64,000 nucleotides of DNA from Desulfogranum japonicum DSM 18378 (GCF_000429945.1 NZ_AUCV01000008.1:62001-126000), one strand, 5' to 3'; shown: positions 42,452 through 51,224, numbered from the stretch's first letter. The notes: generated by a model from the letters alone, not told the origin. A program made the numbers and translations.

Positions 42452-44590
42452 TCACGGTATTGCCGCAGGCAATGTAAAGGTAAAATGCGTCTGGCCTTTG
42501 GAACTGTTGTATTTGATAGTACCATTTAAGTCTAATAGTATTTTTTTGGTGATTGCAAGGCCTAAACCGGGGTGGTTGTTTTTTTTACTACTTACTCCCG
42601 GCATGAAAATATTGCTCATTGTCTCCGGAGGTATACCTATACCAGTATCAGACACTGTAACTGAGATCTGGTTGTTATGATGTTCGGTGGTTATCCGGAT
42701 CTTTCCATCCTGTTCGATGGCATCAATGGCATTGGTAATGAGATTTAGTAATATCTGGCTGATGGCGGCATCTGTTGCTATAACAGGAGAGGAGTTTGAA
42801 CAGGGCTGAAAAGTAATAGCTATATTCTTATGGGGTGGGATAGATGCCTTGCAAAGCAGAACGATTTTTTCAATAATTCTATTGAGGTTTACTTCGTGTA
42901 ATTCGCTGTATTCTTTTTCTTTTGGAAAATTTTGTAATTTGTGAATGAGATGGCTGACACGCTCAAGTTCATCATTGATAATATTTAATTCAGACTGAAA
43001 TCTTTCTCCTTTTGCCTCTTTGAGAAGTACCACCTGCATATAGTTTCGTAATGCACCTATGGGGTTGCTTATTTCATGCCCTATCTTTTGTGCAAAGAGC
43101 GAGGCTGAATCCAGCTGTTTTTGCAGTATGATTTCCTGTTTGTTCCTTCTGTTTTTTTCCATATTCAGCTGGAGTGCCGTGTGCCTGGCAAGGAGTTCGA
43201 GAATTGACGTTTGGTTGAGTACTCCGTCATGATCAGCATGATGTACTCCCATTACCATAAATCCCTCAATTTCATTCAGGTGCAAGAGTGGCAGGATGAC
43301 AAGCAATGCCGGCTGATTAAGGGTTTCAATTATTTGGGTGAGGAAGATGTCTGTTTGCTGAGAACTGATTTCTTTTACTGATATACAGGCAAGTTTTCCT
43401 GTTGTATAAGGTTTGTAGAATATACAGGTTTTATCCTTATGCAGGGAAAACACGTCTATATGGGCCGCACTGTGCTGTCTGCAGCTTTCAGAGTGAACTA
43501 TTCGATAATGGTTGGGCTGCTGGGTGGGTAATACAAACAGTACCTGGTCCTGATGCACAAGGAGAGACAGCGCCCGCCTTACTGTTAACAAGGTATCCTG
43601 CCATGTTATACAGCTGAGAAGTTCTTCGAGAATTCCTGCCAGCGAGGCCGCACTTTGAGTTGTTTCAGCCAGTTGAGCCATCACTCGTTCATCTGATTGC
43701 GGAGAATTATTTTTTCCCAAATAGTCAGAAGGAGGTTCTGGCGGGATCTGTATGGCAAACGCATCAGCCATCTCAATCAGGTTTTGGGTGGTCTGCTGAT
43801 GAAGTTGACCAAGTTTATCCATGGAGAGTCCGGTAAACTTCAGCACTGTCCGTAGCTGGTCTGTCTGGAGCGGAAGGGCCGCGTGGGCAAGCAAATTTGT
43901 GGCTGCAATAATGCCTGGAAGTGTGTCGGATGGCATACTGGCGGGCAGCGGATGATGGTGTTGTCCTATCGCCTTACCTATGGTGTCGGGAAGGTGCCAT
44001 TTTTTACATAACCAACTTCCGGCCTCTGTATGGTCTACCCCTAACAGTTCTTGTTCTGTTTGCCTTAATGTGGGATTCCAGCAGGATTCATTACCATGCA
44101 GAATCTGTTCATATTTTTCAGGAAACACTACCCAGAGAACCAGCTTGCCAATGTCGTGGAGAAGAGCTGCAAGGTAGGCGTCCTGTGATTGTCGTGGGGA
44201 AAGAGTTTCGGCAATTTTTTCAGCTAGAACAGCGCAAAAAAGACTGTGGTACCAAAAATATTGTATTGAGACTTGCTTTTCAGTTTGAATACCTTTGAAA
44301 ATCTGCCTGATTGACGTTGTTATGGCCAGATTTTTAATAGTATCTGCCCCAAGGTAGACAACTGCCTGCCCTATATCGGTAAAAGTTCTTTTTGCTCCCA
44401 CATAGGCGGAGTTGGACAGGTGCAGGGTTTTTGCACAAAGGGCCGCGTCTTTATTCACAATGGAGGTTATGTATGCGAGATCAAGGGCCGGGTCGCGACA
44501 GGCCTTGATAAGTTGCAGAAGAATGGGCGGCATACTGGGTAATTGTTTTGAAAGCGAGAGACGCTGCAACACCTTGGAGGAAGAGCTCAT
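42452..44590 (-). CDS. HDOD-GAF-histidine kinase
   Basis: 712 residues. N-terminal HDOD domain (about 15-215) with LPSMPPILLQLIKA, HLSNSAYVGAKR and an HD-like ALLHDIGKLVLWVVFPE; a GAF-like sensor (about 305-460); HisKA with KIGHEISNPIGALRNYMQ; HATPase_c with LITNAIDAIEQDG, VSDTGIGIPPE and GLGLAITKKI. HDOD proteins are often tied to motility, c-di-GMP or redox signalling, and HDOD-GAF pairs occur in gliding and chemotaxis systems of Deltaproteobacteria. No motility gene is nearby. The divergent neighbour is the lipoprotein pair. Confidence 0.88.
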   Translation of the reverse strand: MSSSSKVLQRLSLSKQLPSMPPILLQLIKACRDPALDLAYITSIVNKDAALCAKTLHLSNSAYVGAKRTFTDIGQAVVYLGADTIKNLAITTSIRQIFKGIQTEKQVSIQYFWYHSLFCAVLAEKIAETLSPRQSQDAYLAALLHDIGKLVLWVVFPEKYEQILHGNESCWNPTLRQTEQELLGVDHTEAGSWLCKKWHLPDTIGKAIGQHHHPLPASMPSDTLPGIIAATNLLAHAALPLQTDQLRTVLKFTGLSMDKLGQLHQQTTQNLIEMADAFAIQIPPEPPSDYLGKNNSPQSDERVMAQLAETTQSAASLAGILEELLSCITWQDTLLTVRRALSLLVHQDQVLFVLPTQQPNHYRIVHSESCRQHSAAHIDVFSLHKDKTCIFYKPYTTGKLACISVKEISSQQTDIFLTQIIETLNQPALLVILPLLHLNEIEGFMVMGVHHADHDGVLNQTSILELLARHTALQLNMEKNRRNKQEIILQKQLDSASLFAQKIGHEISNPIGALRNYMQVVLLKEAKGERFQSELNIINDELERVSHLIHKLQNFPKEKEYSELHEVNLNRIIEKIVLLCKASIPPHKNIAITFQPCSNSSPVIATDAAISQILLNLITNAIDAIEQDGKIRITTEHHNNQISVTVSDTGIGIPPETMSNIFMPGVSSKKNNHPGLGLAITKKILLDLNGTIKYNSSKGQTHFTFTLPAAIP

Positions 44591-44877
44591 AAAAGGGTAT
44601 GGTCTATGTGGTTAATGCGTATGCAGATTTTTGCTACGTTAAACAGAGAATTCGATAAACAGAACGGGCTTTTTTATGTTCTGATGTGTATCTGTAATAT
44701 TTCTACATAGTGGCGGATGATGTTTGCAAGGAGTTTTTAAGAAATCTTTTCCAGGAGATACGTTTTCCTGTAAATTTACCTTGACCCCGTAGCTTTTACT
44801 TAGGTAGTCTTCCTGGAACAAATTATGAATAATTTATCCCCTGTTTTACCGTCTTTGGGGAATACAAGAGGAGAATC

Positions 44878-45231
44878 ATGCGTACAAAAAACTGGAAACT
44901 GACCATTGCTTCCATCGCTTTGGCGGGGTGTCTTGCAGCTTTGACCGGTTGCGCCAAGCAGAAGACCTACGGTGCTGTGAAATTTACCACAGAACCACCC
45001 GGTGCCGAAGTTGTAAATTTAAAAGACGATGCCTCGTTATGTACCACCCCTTGTGTGGGATTTTGGGAAGGTGAGGACGGCAAACCAGAGTATGTTACCG
45101 TTGAAATGCGTAAAACAGGGTATAAAGAAGAGATTACCTCTTTTTGGGTGAATACTCGCCATGATACTCGTGAACAGGCTGAGAAAGATGCCCAGCCTAT
45201 TAAAGCAGACCTCATTAAAAGGGGGAATTAA
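44878..45231 (+). CDS. small lipoprotein 1 with PEGA-like domain
   Basis: 117 residues. The lipobox LTGC makes C25 the lipidated cysteine (a second candidate LAGC is at 15-18). The mature part starts GAVKFTTEPPGAEVVNL and continues to TTPCVGFW, the strand-turn pattern of PEGA domains (surface beta sandwich). AGAGGAG-type Shine-Dalgarno (AGAGGAG) precedes ATG 44878. It sits two bases before lipoprotein 2, with which it shares the EPPGAxV-like and TPCxGF-like segments, so they look like diverged duplicates. Function unknown. Confidence 0.8.
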   Translation: MRTKNWKLTIASIALAGCLAALTGCAKQKTYGAVKFTTEPPGAEVVNLKDDASLCTTPCVGFWEGEDGKPEYVTVEMRKTGYKEEITSFWVNTRHDTREQAEKDAQPIKADLIKRGN

Positions 45232-45233
45232 TC

Positions 45234-45629
45234 ATGCTGCGTCCAACATACAGTACTCTTTTGAGAAAGAGTGCATCCATGGCAATTCTCGGATGTTGCG
45301 TCTGCCTGCTGGGTGCCTGCTCATCCAAAACAGTCAGTGTCAGATTTAAAGTGAATTCTGAGCCAGAGGGGTCTCAGGTGCTATATAAGCTTTCAGGTAC
45401 CGAGTTGCCATGTGGTGAAAGGTGGATATATCTCGGAAACACGCCTCTTCGCGGTATTCACCAATTCAAGGAAGAAGAACTGGAGAACACAGACAAGATA
45501 ACCATGAAAGTCATGCATAACGGCTATCACGACCAGCAGATGGAATGGGATGGTGAAAGCTTCTGGGAAGAAGCTGAGGGAAAAGGGGTTATTTTTTGGA
45601 CCCCTGAACTTGTCCCTTCAGATAAATAG
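45234..45629 (+). CDS. small lipoprotein 2 with PEGA-like domain
   Basis: 131 residues. Lipobox LGAC gives C29. The mature part resembles lipoprotein 1: VSVRFKVNSEPEGSQVLYKL and LGNTPLRGIHQF. ATG at 45234 is two bases after the previous stop, with GGGGGAAT upstream. Both likely sit in the outer or inner leaflet on the periplasmic side. Aligning them by eye gives the same order of strands but little identity, consistent with an old tandem duplication. Confidence 0.78.
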   Translation: MLRPTYSTLLRKSASMAILGCCVCLLGACSSKTVSVRFKVNSEPEGSQVLYKLSGTELPCGERWIYLGNTPLRGIHQFKEEELENTDKITMKVMHNGYHDQQMEWDGESFWEEAEGKGVIFWTPELVPSDK

Positions 45630-45661
45630 GCGTAAGGCAACAGGATAAAAAGGATAGTAAT

Positions 45662-46756
45662 ATGCAGGTTCAAGGAAAACCGTACCGTTCCCTCTGGCTG
45701 GCTGCCAATGGGCGAGATGTGGAGTGTATTGATCAGACCCGCCTTCCCCACAATTTCGTTGTTGCCGAAATTTCCACTGCGGAAGATGCCATGGAGGCCA
45801 TTCGTGATATGTGGGTGCGTGGTGCGCCGCTCATCGGAGCCATGGCTGCCTACGGGGTTTGCCTTGGCCTGCATGAGTCCTGCACGGAAGAACATTTGCA
45901 TCAGATCTGCGAAAAGTTAATAGCGTGTCGGCCAACTGCTGTCAATCTGCAGTGGGCAGTAGATCGTATGCAGAGAAAATTGTTGTCCGTCGAGACCTCT
46001 CAGTGGTTGGAGGTTGGGTATAAGGAAGCAGCCAACATTTGCGACGAAGATGTGGAAGCCAATGAATCTCTGGGTAGTCATGGTGCTGCAGTGATTCAGG
46101 AAATATGGGAAAAAAAAGGGAAATCTGAACCTGTTCATATCCTGACCCATTGTAATGCCGGCTGGCTGGCGACTGTGGATTGGGGAACTGCACTGGCACC
46201 TGTTTACAAAGCACAACAGTTGGGAATCCCTGTGCACGTATGGGTTGATGAAACCCGTCCACGAAATCAGGGCGCGCATCTCACTGCCTGGGAGCTATGT
46301 ATGGCAGGCATCGACCATCATCTGATCGTAGATAATGTGGGTGGGCACCTGATGCAGCATGGCAAGGTGGACATGTGCATTGTCGGAACGGATAGAACTG
46401 CTGCCAATGGGGATGTCTGTAATAAGATCGGAACCTATCTTAAGGCTCTGGCTGCAAAAGATAACAATATCCCATTTTATGTTGCTCTCCCCGGATCTAC
46501 CATTGACTGGCAGATGCAGGAAGGGCTCTCTATTCCCATAGAGATCCGCGATGAAGAGGAAGTGCTCTTTGTTCAGGGACAATTCTGCGACGGCCGTGTA
46601 GATACCATATGCATTGCTCCGGAAGGCACCCCCGCAGCGAATTATGCTTTTGATGTTACCCCTGCAAGGTTGGTGACAGGTTTGATTACAGAACGAGGGA
46701 TATGCTCAGCATCGAAAGAAGGTCTGTTGGGCCTTTACCCGGAACATCTGGAATGA
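45662..46756 (+). CDS. mtnA: 5-methylthioribose-1-phosphate isomerase (or 5-deoxyribose-1-phosphate isomerase)
   Basis: 364 residues of the eIF2B-like MtnA family; converts the aldose 1-phosphate from methylthioadenosine or 5'-deoxyadenosine into the ketose. Signature AIRDMWVRGAPLIGAMAAYG, catalytic C164 in LTHCNAGWLAT and D244 in VGTDRTAANGDVCNKIGTY, then FYVALPGSTIDW. Its stop overlaps the next start (ATGA). The rest of the methionine salvage pathway (mtnW, mtnX, mtnD, mtnP) is not adjacent; instead a class II aldolase follows, which points to the shorter DHAP shunt. Confidence 0.93.
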   Translation: MQVQGKPYRSLWLAANGRDVECIDQTRLPHNFVVAEISTAEDAMEAIRDMWVRGAPLIGAMAAYGVCLGLHESCTEEHLHQICEKLIACRPTAVNLQWAVDRMQRKLLSVETSQWLEVGYKEAANICDEDVEANESLGSHGAAVIQEIWEKKGKSEPVHILTHCNAGWLATVDWGTALAPVYKAQQLGIPVHVWVDETRPRNQGAHLTAWELCMAGIDHHLIVDNVGGHLMQHGKVDMCIVGTDRTAANGDVCNKIGTYLKALAAKDNNIPFYVALPGSTIDWQMQEGLSIPIEIRDEEEVLFVQGQFCDGRVDTICIAPEGTPAANYAFDVTPARLVTGLITERGICSASKEGLLGLYPEHLE

Positions 46757-47388
46757 AAACACAGAAAATGCGCAAATTTTTGCTGCATACGGCCCGTGAG
46801 ATGAATGCCTGTGGTCTCAATCAGGGAACTGCGGGCAATATCAGCGTCTGGGTGGAGAACGGGTTCCTTATCACTCCGTCGGCACTGCCTTATGTAGAGT
46901 GTACGGAAGAAGATATGGTACTGGTTAAAGCAGACGGTACCTTTGAGGGTATAAGGAAACCTTCATCGGAATGGCGGTTGCATCGGGATCTGTATCTCAA
47001 CCATCCGCAAAGCAGAGCTGTGTTACACGCCCATTCTCCCTGGTGTACTACTTTGGCCTGCCTGGAAAGAGATATCCCGGCCTTTCACTATATGGTCGCC
47101 ATGGCCGGAGGGGACCATATTCCCTGTACTGCTTACCGGCCTTTTGGTTCGCAGGAACTATCTGATTCCATTGTCAAAACTATGGGGCCACTGCGAGCCT
47201 GTCTCATGGGGCATCATGGAATGATTTGCCACACTGTTTCTCCTGACGCCCTTCTTCCCCTTGCCATTGAAGTGGAATCCCTTGCCAGGATATATGTTCA
47301 GATGCTGCAGATCAATCCTGAGCCACCTCTTCTAAGCCCAGAAGACATGAGGGAGGTGTTGGAGCGTTTTGCAACCTATAAGCCCTGA
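46753..47388 (+). CDS. class II (fuculose-type) aldolase, probable DHAP-shunt aldolase
   Basis: 211 residues from ATG 46753, overlapping the mtnA stop by four bases; the frame extends further left inside mtnA but that is shadow. Zinc-aldolase motifs: GLNQGTAGNIS, FLITPSALPY, catalytic E73 in PSSEWRLH, metal ligands H92 and H94 in HAHSPW, H155 in GHHGMI. The AFHYMVAMAGGD signature resembles Ald2, which in Rhodospirillum rubrum and some E. coli splits methylthioribulose 1-phosphate (or 5-deoxyribulose 1-phosphate) into DHAP and an aldehyde. MtnB dehydratase shares the fold, so that role cannot be excluded from sequence alone, but the FucA-like length and the absence of mtnW/X/D favour the aldolase. 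Confidence 0.8.
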   Translation: MKTQKMRKFLLHTAREMNACGLNQGTAGNISVWVENGFLITPSALPYVECTEEDMVLVKADGTFEGIRKPSSEWRLHRDLYLNHPQSRAVLHAHSPWCTTLACLERDIPAFHYMVAMAGGDHIPCTAYRPFGSQELSDSIVKTMGPLRACLMGHHGMICHTVSPDALLPLAIEVESLARIYVQMLQINPEPPLLSPEDMREVLERFATYKP

Positions 47389-47449
47389 AGCTTGGTGAGC
47401 GTTCACCAGCAACCCGCTGAGTCTCCCTTTTTTGATTTACCTCTACGAA

Positions 47450-47490
47450 CGATTTGACAGGCGTACATATATAGTTCGCCTGTCAAATCG
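47450..47490. terminator. long perfect hairpin between converging genes
   Basis: CGATTTGACAGGCG and CGCCTGTCAAATCG are exact 14-base inverse repeats around a 13-base A/T-rich loop, between the aldolase and feoB. No T-run follows on either side, so it may be a terminator stem, an mRNA stabiliser, or an operator. Confidence 0.55.
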
Positions 47491-47528
47491 GACATATCTA
47501 TAGTGCTTTTAACCGCATACAATCATGG

Positions 47529-49709
47529 TCATGCCAACATGGTACCCAGCTGAAAGATTCCCACGGCCATGAGAAAAGCCAGTGTCGTGTTGAAGCCAAT
47601 GGAGAAAAAAGCCCATTTCCAGGAGCCTGATTCTTTGGCAATGCAGACGACAGTGACAAAACAAGGTGCATAAAACATGATAAAAACAAGGACGGCCAAG
47701 GCCACCACAGGATTCCAGTTAGGATCTTCAGCCAACCTCACTTTCAGTGGTGTTGATTCTTCCGGGTCAACCTCTCCCAGGGAATATGCTGTCCCAAGTG
47801 TGGAGATGATAACCTCTTTGGCTGCAAAACCTCCCAGAAGGGCAATGTTGGTTCTCCAGTCGATACCCGCGAGTTGGGTAAGGTTTTCCATCGCGAGTCC
47901 TATACGACCTGCCAGGGAGTGACGCAATCTGGTCATTGCTTCCTGACTCTGTAGCTCCTGCAGGGCCATTTCATATGCTTGTTCTGATTGTTCTCCGTCA
48001 GTCTTTTGATAACTTGTCGCTATTTCCTGATGTTGCTGTTCAAATTTTGCAACTTGCGATTCTGGAAGCGAAGGATACGTCATCATGGCCCAGAGAAGTA
48101 TGGAAATGCCAAGAATAACTGTACCGGCCTTTTTCATATACTGCCAGGTACGTTCCCAGGTATGAATAAGTAAGCCGCGAAAGGTTGGAAAGCGATATGG
48201 GGGCAGTTCCATGACAAAAGGGGTCGATTCTCCCCTTAATACCGTCAGACGAAGAAATTTTGCTGCGCACAGGGCGACCATCCATGCAAGGAGTGTTGCA
48301 AAAAACATATATACGGCTTGATGATCGGCAAAAAAAGCTCCAATTATCAGGGTAAGTACCGGCAATTTGGCCCCACAATTCATAAAAGGTACTGTCAATA
48401 ACGTAGCTAATCGTTCTCTGGGGCTTCGCAGAGTACGGGTAGCCATTACACCCGGCACAGCGCAACCTCCTGCAATACCCCCAGAAACAATGAAAGGCAT
48501 CACCGATGAGCCATGCAGGCCAAAAGTATGAAAAATGCGGTCCATCATGAAGGCAACTCTAGCCAGGTAGCCACTGTCTTCAAGGATGGCAATGCCAAAA
48601 AACATGAACATGATGATGGGTACGAAACCCATGACACCACCTACTCCGTCAATAATACCCGAAATCACCATAGATTTAATGGGGCCGTCAGGTAACAGGT
48701 TATTAGCCGTTGAAGAAAGAAATGCAAATGTAGACTCAAAAGCCCCGACCAGGGAACCGCTGAATGTGAAGGTAAAATAATAGAGACCAAAAAGTACGGC
48801 TGCCATGATAAGTGGCCCGAGGAAGCGGTGGGTTACTATTTTATCGATACGATCAGATGTGTAGAGTCTGTCCCCAACAAATTTTTGGGTGACCACGTTT
48901 TGTCGCAGAATGGACTTGATGAAGCCATATCTGTGATCTGCGACAACCGATTCCGGATAAACTCCGGCTGTCGTTTTCAGGTGTGTGGCAACCTTTTCAC
49001 ACTGATCAAGAAGCTGTTGGGTTATTTCAGGCTGTTCTTCCTGTGCAATGGAAATAATCTGCTTATCGTTTTCAAGGAGTTTAACTCCGACCCATCGAGC
49101 AGGATAGGTACTCGTTAAAAGACCATGTTCTGTAATAACTGGTGTGATTTGTGTTAGGACCTGATCAATGTCAGAACCATAGCGCAGCAGTATTGGCTCT
49201 GTCTGTTTCTTATCCCTGACCATGGTAACCACCTGGTCAAGCAGGGCATTCACTCCCTTGCCTGAACGGGCTACAATGGGAACAACGGGCACTCCTATCA
49301 ACTCGCTGAGTTTTTCTGCATCAATAACAAAACCACGCGATTCGGCAACATCGACCATGTTAAGGGCAATGATCAGCGGAGTGCCTAGTTCCAGAAATTG
49401 GCTGGTGAGATAGAGGTTTCGTTCAAGATTGGATGCATCAACAACGTTGATGACAACATCAGGATTATTGTTGACGAGGTAATCTCGAGCCACCAATTCT
49501 TCGGCTGAATATGCGGTGAGTGAGTAGGTGCCTGGGAGGTCGACAATGGAAAGCCCAAAGTCATCGTGGATGCAGCAGCCTTCTTTTTGTTCTACAGTAA
49601 TACCTGGATAATTACCGACATGTTGCCTGGCTCCTGTTAGAAAGTTAAACAGGGTGGTTTTACCGGCATTGGGATTTCCCGCCAGGGCGAGATGAATAAC
49701 GTTTTCCAT
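47529..49709 (-). CDS. feoB: ferrous iron transporter FeoB
   Basis: GTP-driven Fe(II) uptake across the inner membrane. From ATG 49709 the product is 726 residues. N-terminal G domain: G1 GNPNAGKTT (11-19), G3 DLPGTYSLT, G4 NMVD; then the GDI helical region and two Gate domains with FMNCGAKLPVL, GGIAGGCAVPGVMATR and SGGIAGGC. An in-frame extension to 49784 has no Shine-Dalgarno. In the C-terminal cytoplasmic part there is a Q/E-rich segment (AKFEQQHQEIATSYQ). Last gene of feoA-feoA2-Cys protein-feoB. Confidence 0.95.
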   Translation of the reverse strand: MENVIHLALAGNPNAGKTTLFNFLTGARQHVGNYPGITVEQKEGCCIHDDFGLSIVDLPGTYSLTAYSAEELVARDYLVNNNPDVVINVVDASNLERNLYLTSQFLELGTPLIIALNMVDVAESRGFVIDAEKLSELIGVPVVPIVARSGKGVNALLDQVVTMVRDKKQTEPILLRYGSDIDQVLTQITPVITEHGLLTSTYPARWVGVKLLENDKQIISIAQEEQPEITQQLLDQCEKVATHLKTTAGVYPESVVADHRYGFIKSILRQNVVTQKFVGDRLYTSDRIDKIVTHRFLGPLIMAAVLFGLYYFTFTFSGSLVGAFESTFAFLSSTANNLLPDGPIKSMVISGIIDGVGGVMGFVPIIMFMFFGIAILEDSGYLARVAFMMDRIFHTFGLHGSSVMPFIVSGGIAGGCAVPGVMATRTLRSPRERLATLLTVPFMNCGAKLPVLTLIIGAFFADHQAVYMFFATLLAWMVALCAAKFLRLTVLRGESTPFVMELPPYRFPTFRGLLIHTWERTWQYMKKAGTVILGISILLWAMMTYPSLPESQVAKFEQQHQEIATSYQKTDGEQSEQAYEMALQELQSQEAMTRLRHSLAGRIGLAMENLTQLAGIDWRTNIALLGGFAAKEVIISTLGTAYSLGEVDPEESTPLKVRLAEDPNWNPVVALAVLVFIMFYAPCFVTVVCIAKESGSWKWAFFSIGFNTTLAFLMAVGIFQLGTMLA

Positions 49710-49814
49710 GGATGAAATGACAGCAGATATTTTTCTTGGAAATGCTACGAAAGGTTCATGGTTGCTGCAGGCGGGGAGACCCAAAGAAAGTCCAGCAACA
49801 TGATGTTGTAACAG

Positions 49815-50006
49815 TTATTGTTTGCAAGGACGTTTTTTATCCATACTTTTTTTCAGGTCATCAAATGTGCAGGTGATTTCATTGCTGCATTGACAACCAC
49901 AGCCTCCACAACCTCCTCGGAGCGTAGTTTTTATGGATATCATGATATGACGGACCAGGTAGACTATGGTTACGGCTACCAGGGAAAAAATGATGAGATT
50001 CTGCAT
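49815..50006 (-). CDS. FeoB-associated Cys-rich small membrane protein
   Basis: 63 residues from ATG 50006. One membrane helix (LIIFSLVAVTIVYLV) then a cysteine cluster GGCGGCGCQCSN plus C in ITCTF and PCKQ. This arrangement, a single helix followed by a CxxCxCxC patch directly before or after feoB, is a family known as FeoB-associated Cys-rich membrane protein. It likely takes part in iron delivery or sensing; the function is not established. It lies 105 bp upstream of the feoB ATG. Confidence 0.85.
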   Translation of the reverse strand: MQNLIIFSLVAVTIVYLVRHIMISIKTTLRGGCGGCGCQCSNEITCTFDDLKKSMDKKRPCKQ

Positions 50007-50036
50007 TGAAAATGTTTCCACCAAAAAACGTTTCTT

Positions 50037-50360
50037 TTACCCCTGCTCGCTGGCCGTAACCATAATGTTGGTTGCAGCAATGTGGTCAAGGCTTAACGTG
50101 CTGCCATTAATTTTCACCATACATTGACTCCCGGTGTTGGGGCAGACGAGTTCCAGTTCTGAACCTGGCAAAACTCCCATATGAGCCATGCGGGCGCAGG
50201 TCTCTCGATCACCTTGTACAGAACATACTTTTAACCTGCCGCAACAACAGGTATCGGAAAGAGGGCGAATGCCAACATGCCGCTTTTTCTTTCCTTGTAC
50301 ACACCGTTTTCCAATTTTTTTAAAAAGGTGGCAGGATTTTGCGAACTGCTTGTCACTCAT
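50037..50360 (-). CDS. feoA: FeoA-like protein with Cys-rich N-terminus
   Basis: 107 residues. The FeoA SH3-like domain covers about residues 33-105 (RPLSDTCCCGRLKVCSV, ARMAHMGVLPGSELELV, VKINGSTLSLDHIAATNIMV). Unlike ordinary FeoA, eight or nine cysteines are present: C10 and C20 in a basic N-terminal extension, CCC at 38-40, C46, C55 and two more. FeoA binds FeoB at the membrane and supports uptake; the cysteines may bind iron or a cluster. It starts the block feoA2-Cys protein-feoB, with the first feoA 560 bp upstream. Confidence 0.85.
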   Translation of the reverse strand: MSDKQFAKSCHLFKKIGKRCVQGKKKRHVGIRPLSDTCCCGRLKVCSVQGDRETCARMAHMGVLPGSELELVCPNTGSQCMVKINGSTLSLDHIAATNIMVTASEQG

Positions 50361-50923
50361 GTGTTTCTACCGCTTATGTCCATTGGTGTTTAAAAAAACA
50401 GGATGATCACCTGTAAATTTATAGTTGCGAATCAATGTTAGGTACACCAAAACTATGGGTACTGTCAATAGCTTTGAAAAGGGGAAAAGTGAAAAAGAGA
50501 CAATACCAAGAGTAATTTTTGAGCGGGAGCTTACAGGGCTGTCTTTCTGTGGAGTTTATCCAGGGAGAGTTGTGCGAAAACAGGCATTGCCGTTCAGGTC
50601 GAGGCAAATTTGGAAAAAACAGGTGTATATCTGCAGTCTCCTTTCAAGTCTTCAAATATTGTTCAAAAAGTAGGAGAATTTTATGGCCTGGAACTTTTTC
50701 TTGCTTGATCTGGCAGGGGGGGGGAGCAACTGGCTGGTCAAGTTTTTTAACGGACTCAGCGGTTTTATCTCCAGGTGGGCACCACTGTTTTTTATCTGTA
50801 TGAAATCTACAGAAATGAAGCTGAGCGTAGGAACTGTCAGCAACTCTGCGCCGGGTGAAAGAAGCATCGAGCAGAAAAACAACAGGTTACCTGAAGAAAC
50901 TGTTGTCTTCTGCTCGTCATTAT
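50361..50923. other. gap between the two feoA genes
   Basis: 563 bp without a convincing gene on the minus strand. On the plus strand a frame 50683-50943 has AGGAG before its ATG and crosses nine Gs (50716-50724) but shows no recognisable domain and overlaps the feoA end, so it is not called. No obvious Fur-type inverted repeat was found. Confidence 0.4.
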
Positions 50924-51154
50924 TCAGATTTCCACTTCAATAAAGTCTGCTTCATTATTACGTAGAGTCAAAGTGCCGCCCATCACACGCAGGGCAACAG
51001 GATCATTAAGTGGAGCTCTCTGTTGGACGGTAATTGAAGTTCCTGGTACCAGTCCCATTTCGCGGATTCGCCTACCTAGTTCCCCGGTCGCTTTTACCGA
51101 GATAATGGTTCCGCTTTGGTTGATTGCCATTTGGCGTAAATTTATTATTGCCAT
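50924..51154 (-). CDS. feoA: FeoA family protein
   Basis: 76 residues from ATG 51154, with AAGGAG just upstream, the normal FeoA length. The SH3-like fold shows INQSGTIISVKATGELGRRIREMGLVPGTSITV and LRVMGGTLTLRNNEADFIEV. No extra cysteines, in contrast to the second feoA. It is a cytoplasmic partner of FeoB. It follows glnS by 138 bp, with a hairpin between. Confidence 0.9.
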   Translation of the reverse strand: MAIINLRQMAINQSGTIISVKATGELGRRIREMGLVPGTSITVQQRAPLNDPVALRVMGGTLTLRNNEADFIEVEI

Positions 51155-51193
51155 ATGCTCCTTGATAAAAAGTGAGGAGTAAAAATAATCCCA

Positions 51194-51224
51194 GTTTGCC
51201 CGGGACCAGAGGTCCCAGGTAAAC
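51194..51224 (-). terminator. hairpin between glnS and feoA
   Basis: GTTTACCTGGGACC and GGTCCCGGGCAAAC (minus strand) pair over 14 positions with two imperfect pairs around a three-base loop; a T-rich stretch (ATTATTTTTAC) follows six bases later. Probably ends glnS transcription. Confidence 0.5.

Noticed and set aside
50683-50943. Plus-strand small gene in the feo region
   Set aside because: It has AGGAG before ATG, but overlaps the feoA end, runs through a G9 tract, and shows no recognisable domain; kept as unassigned space.
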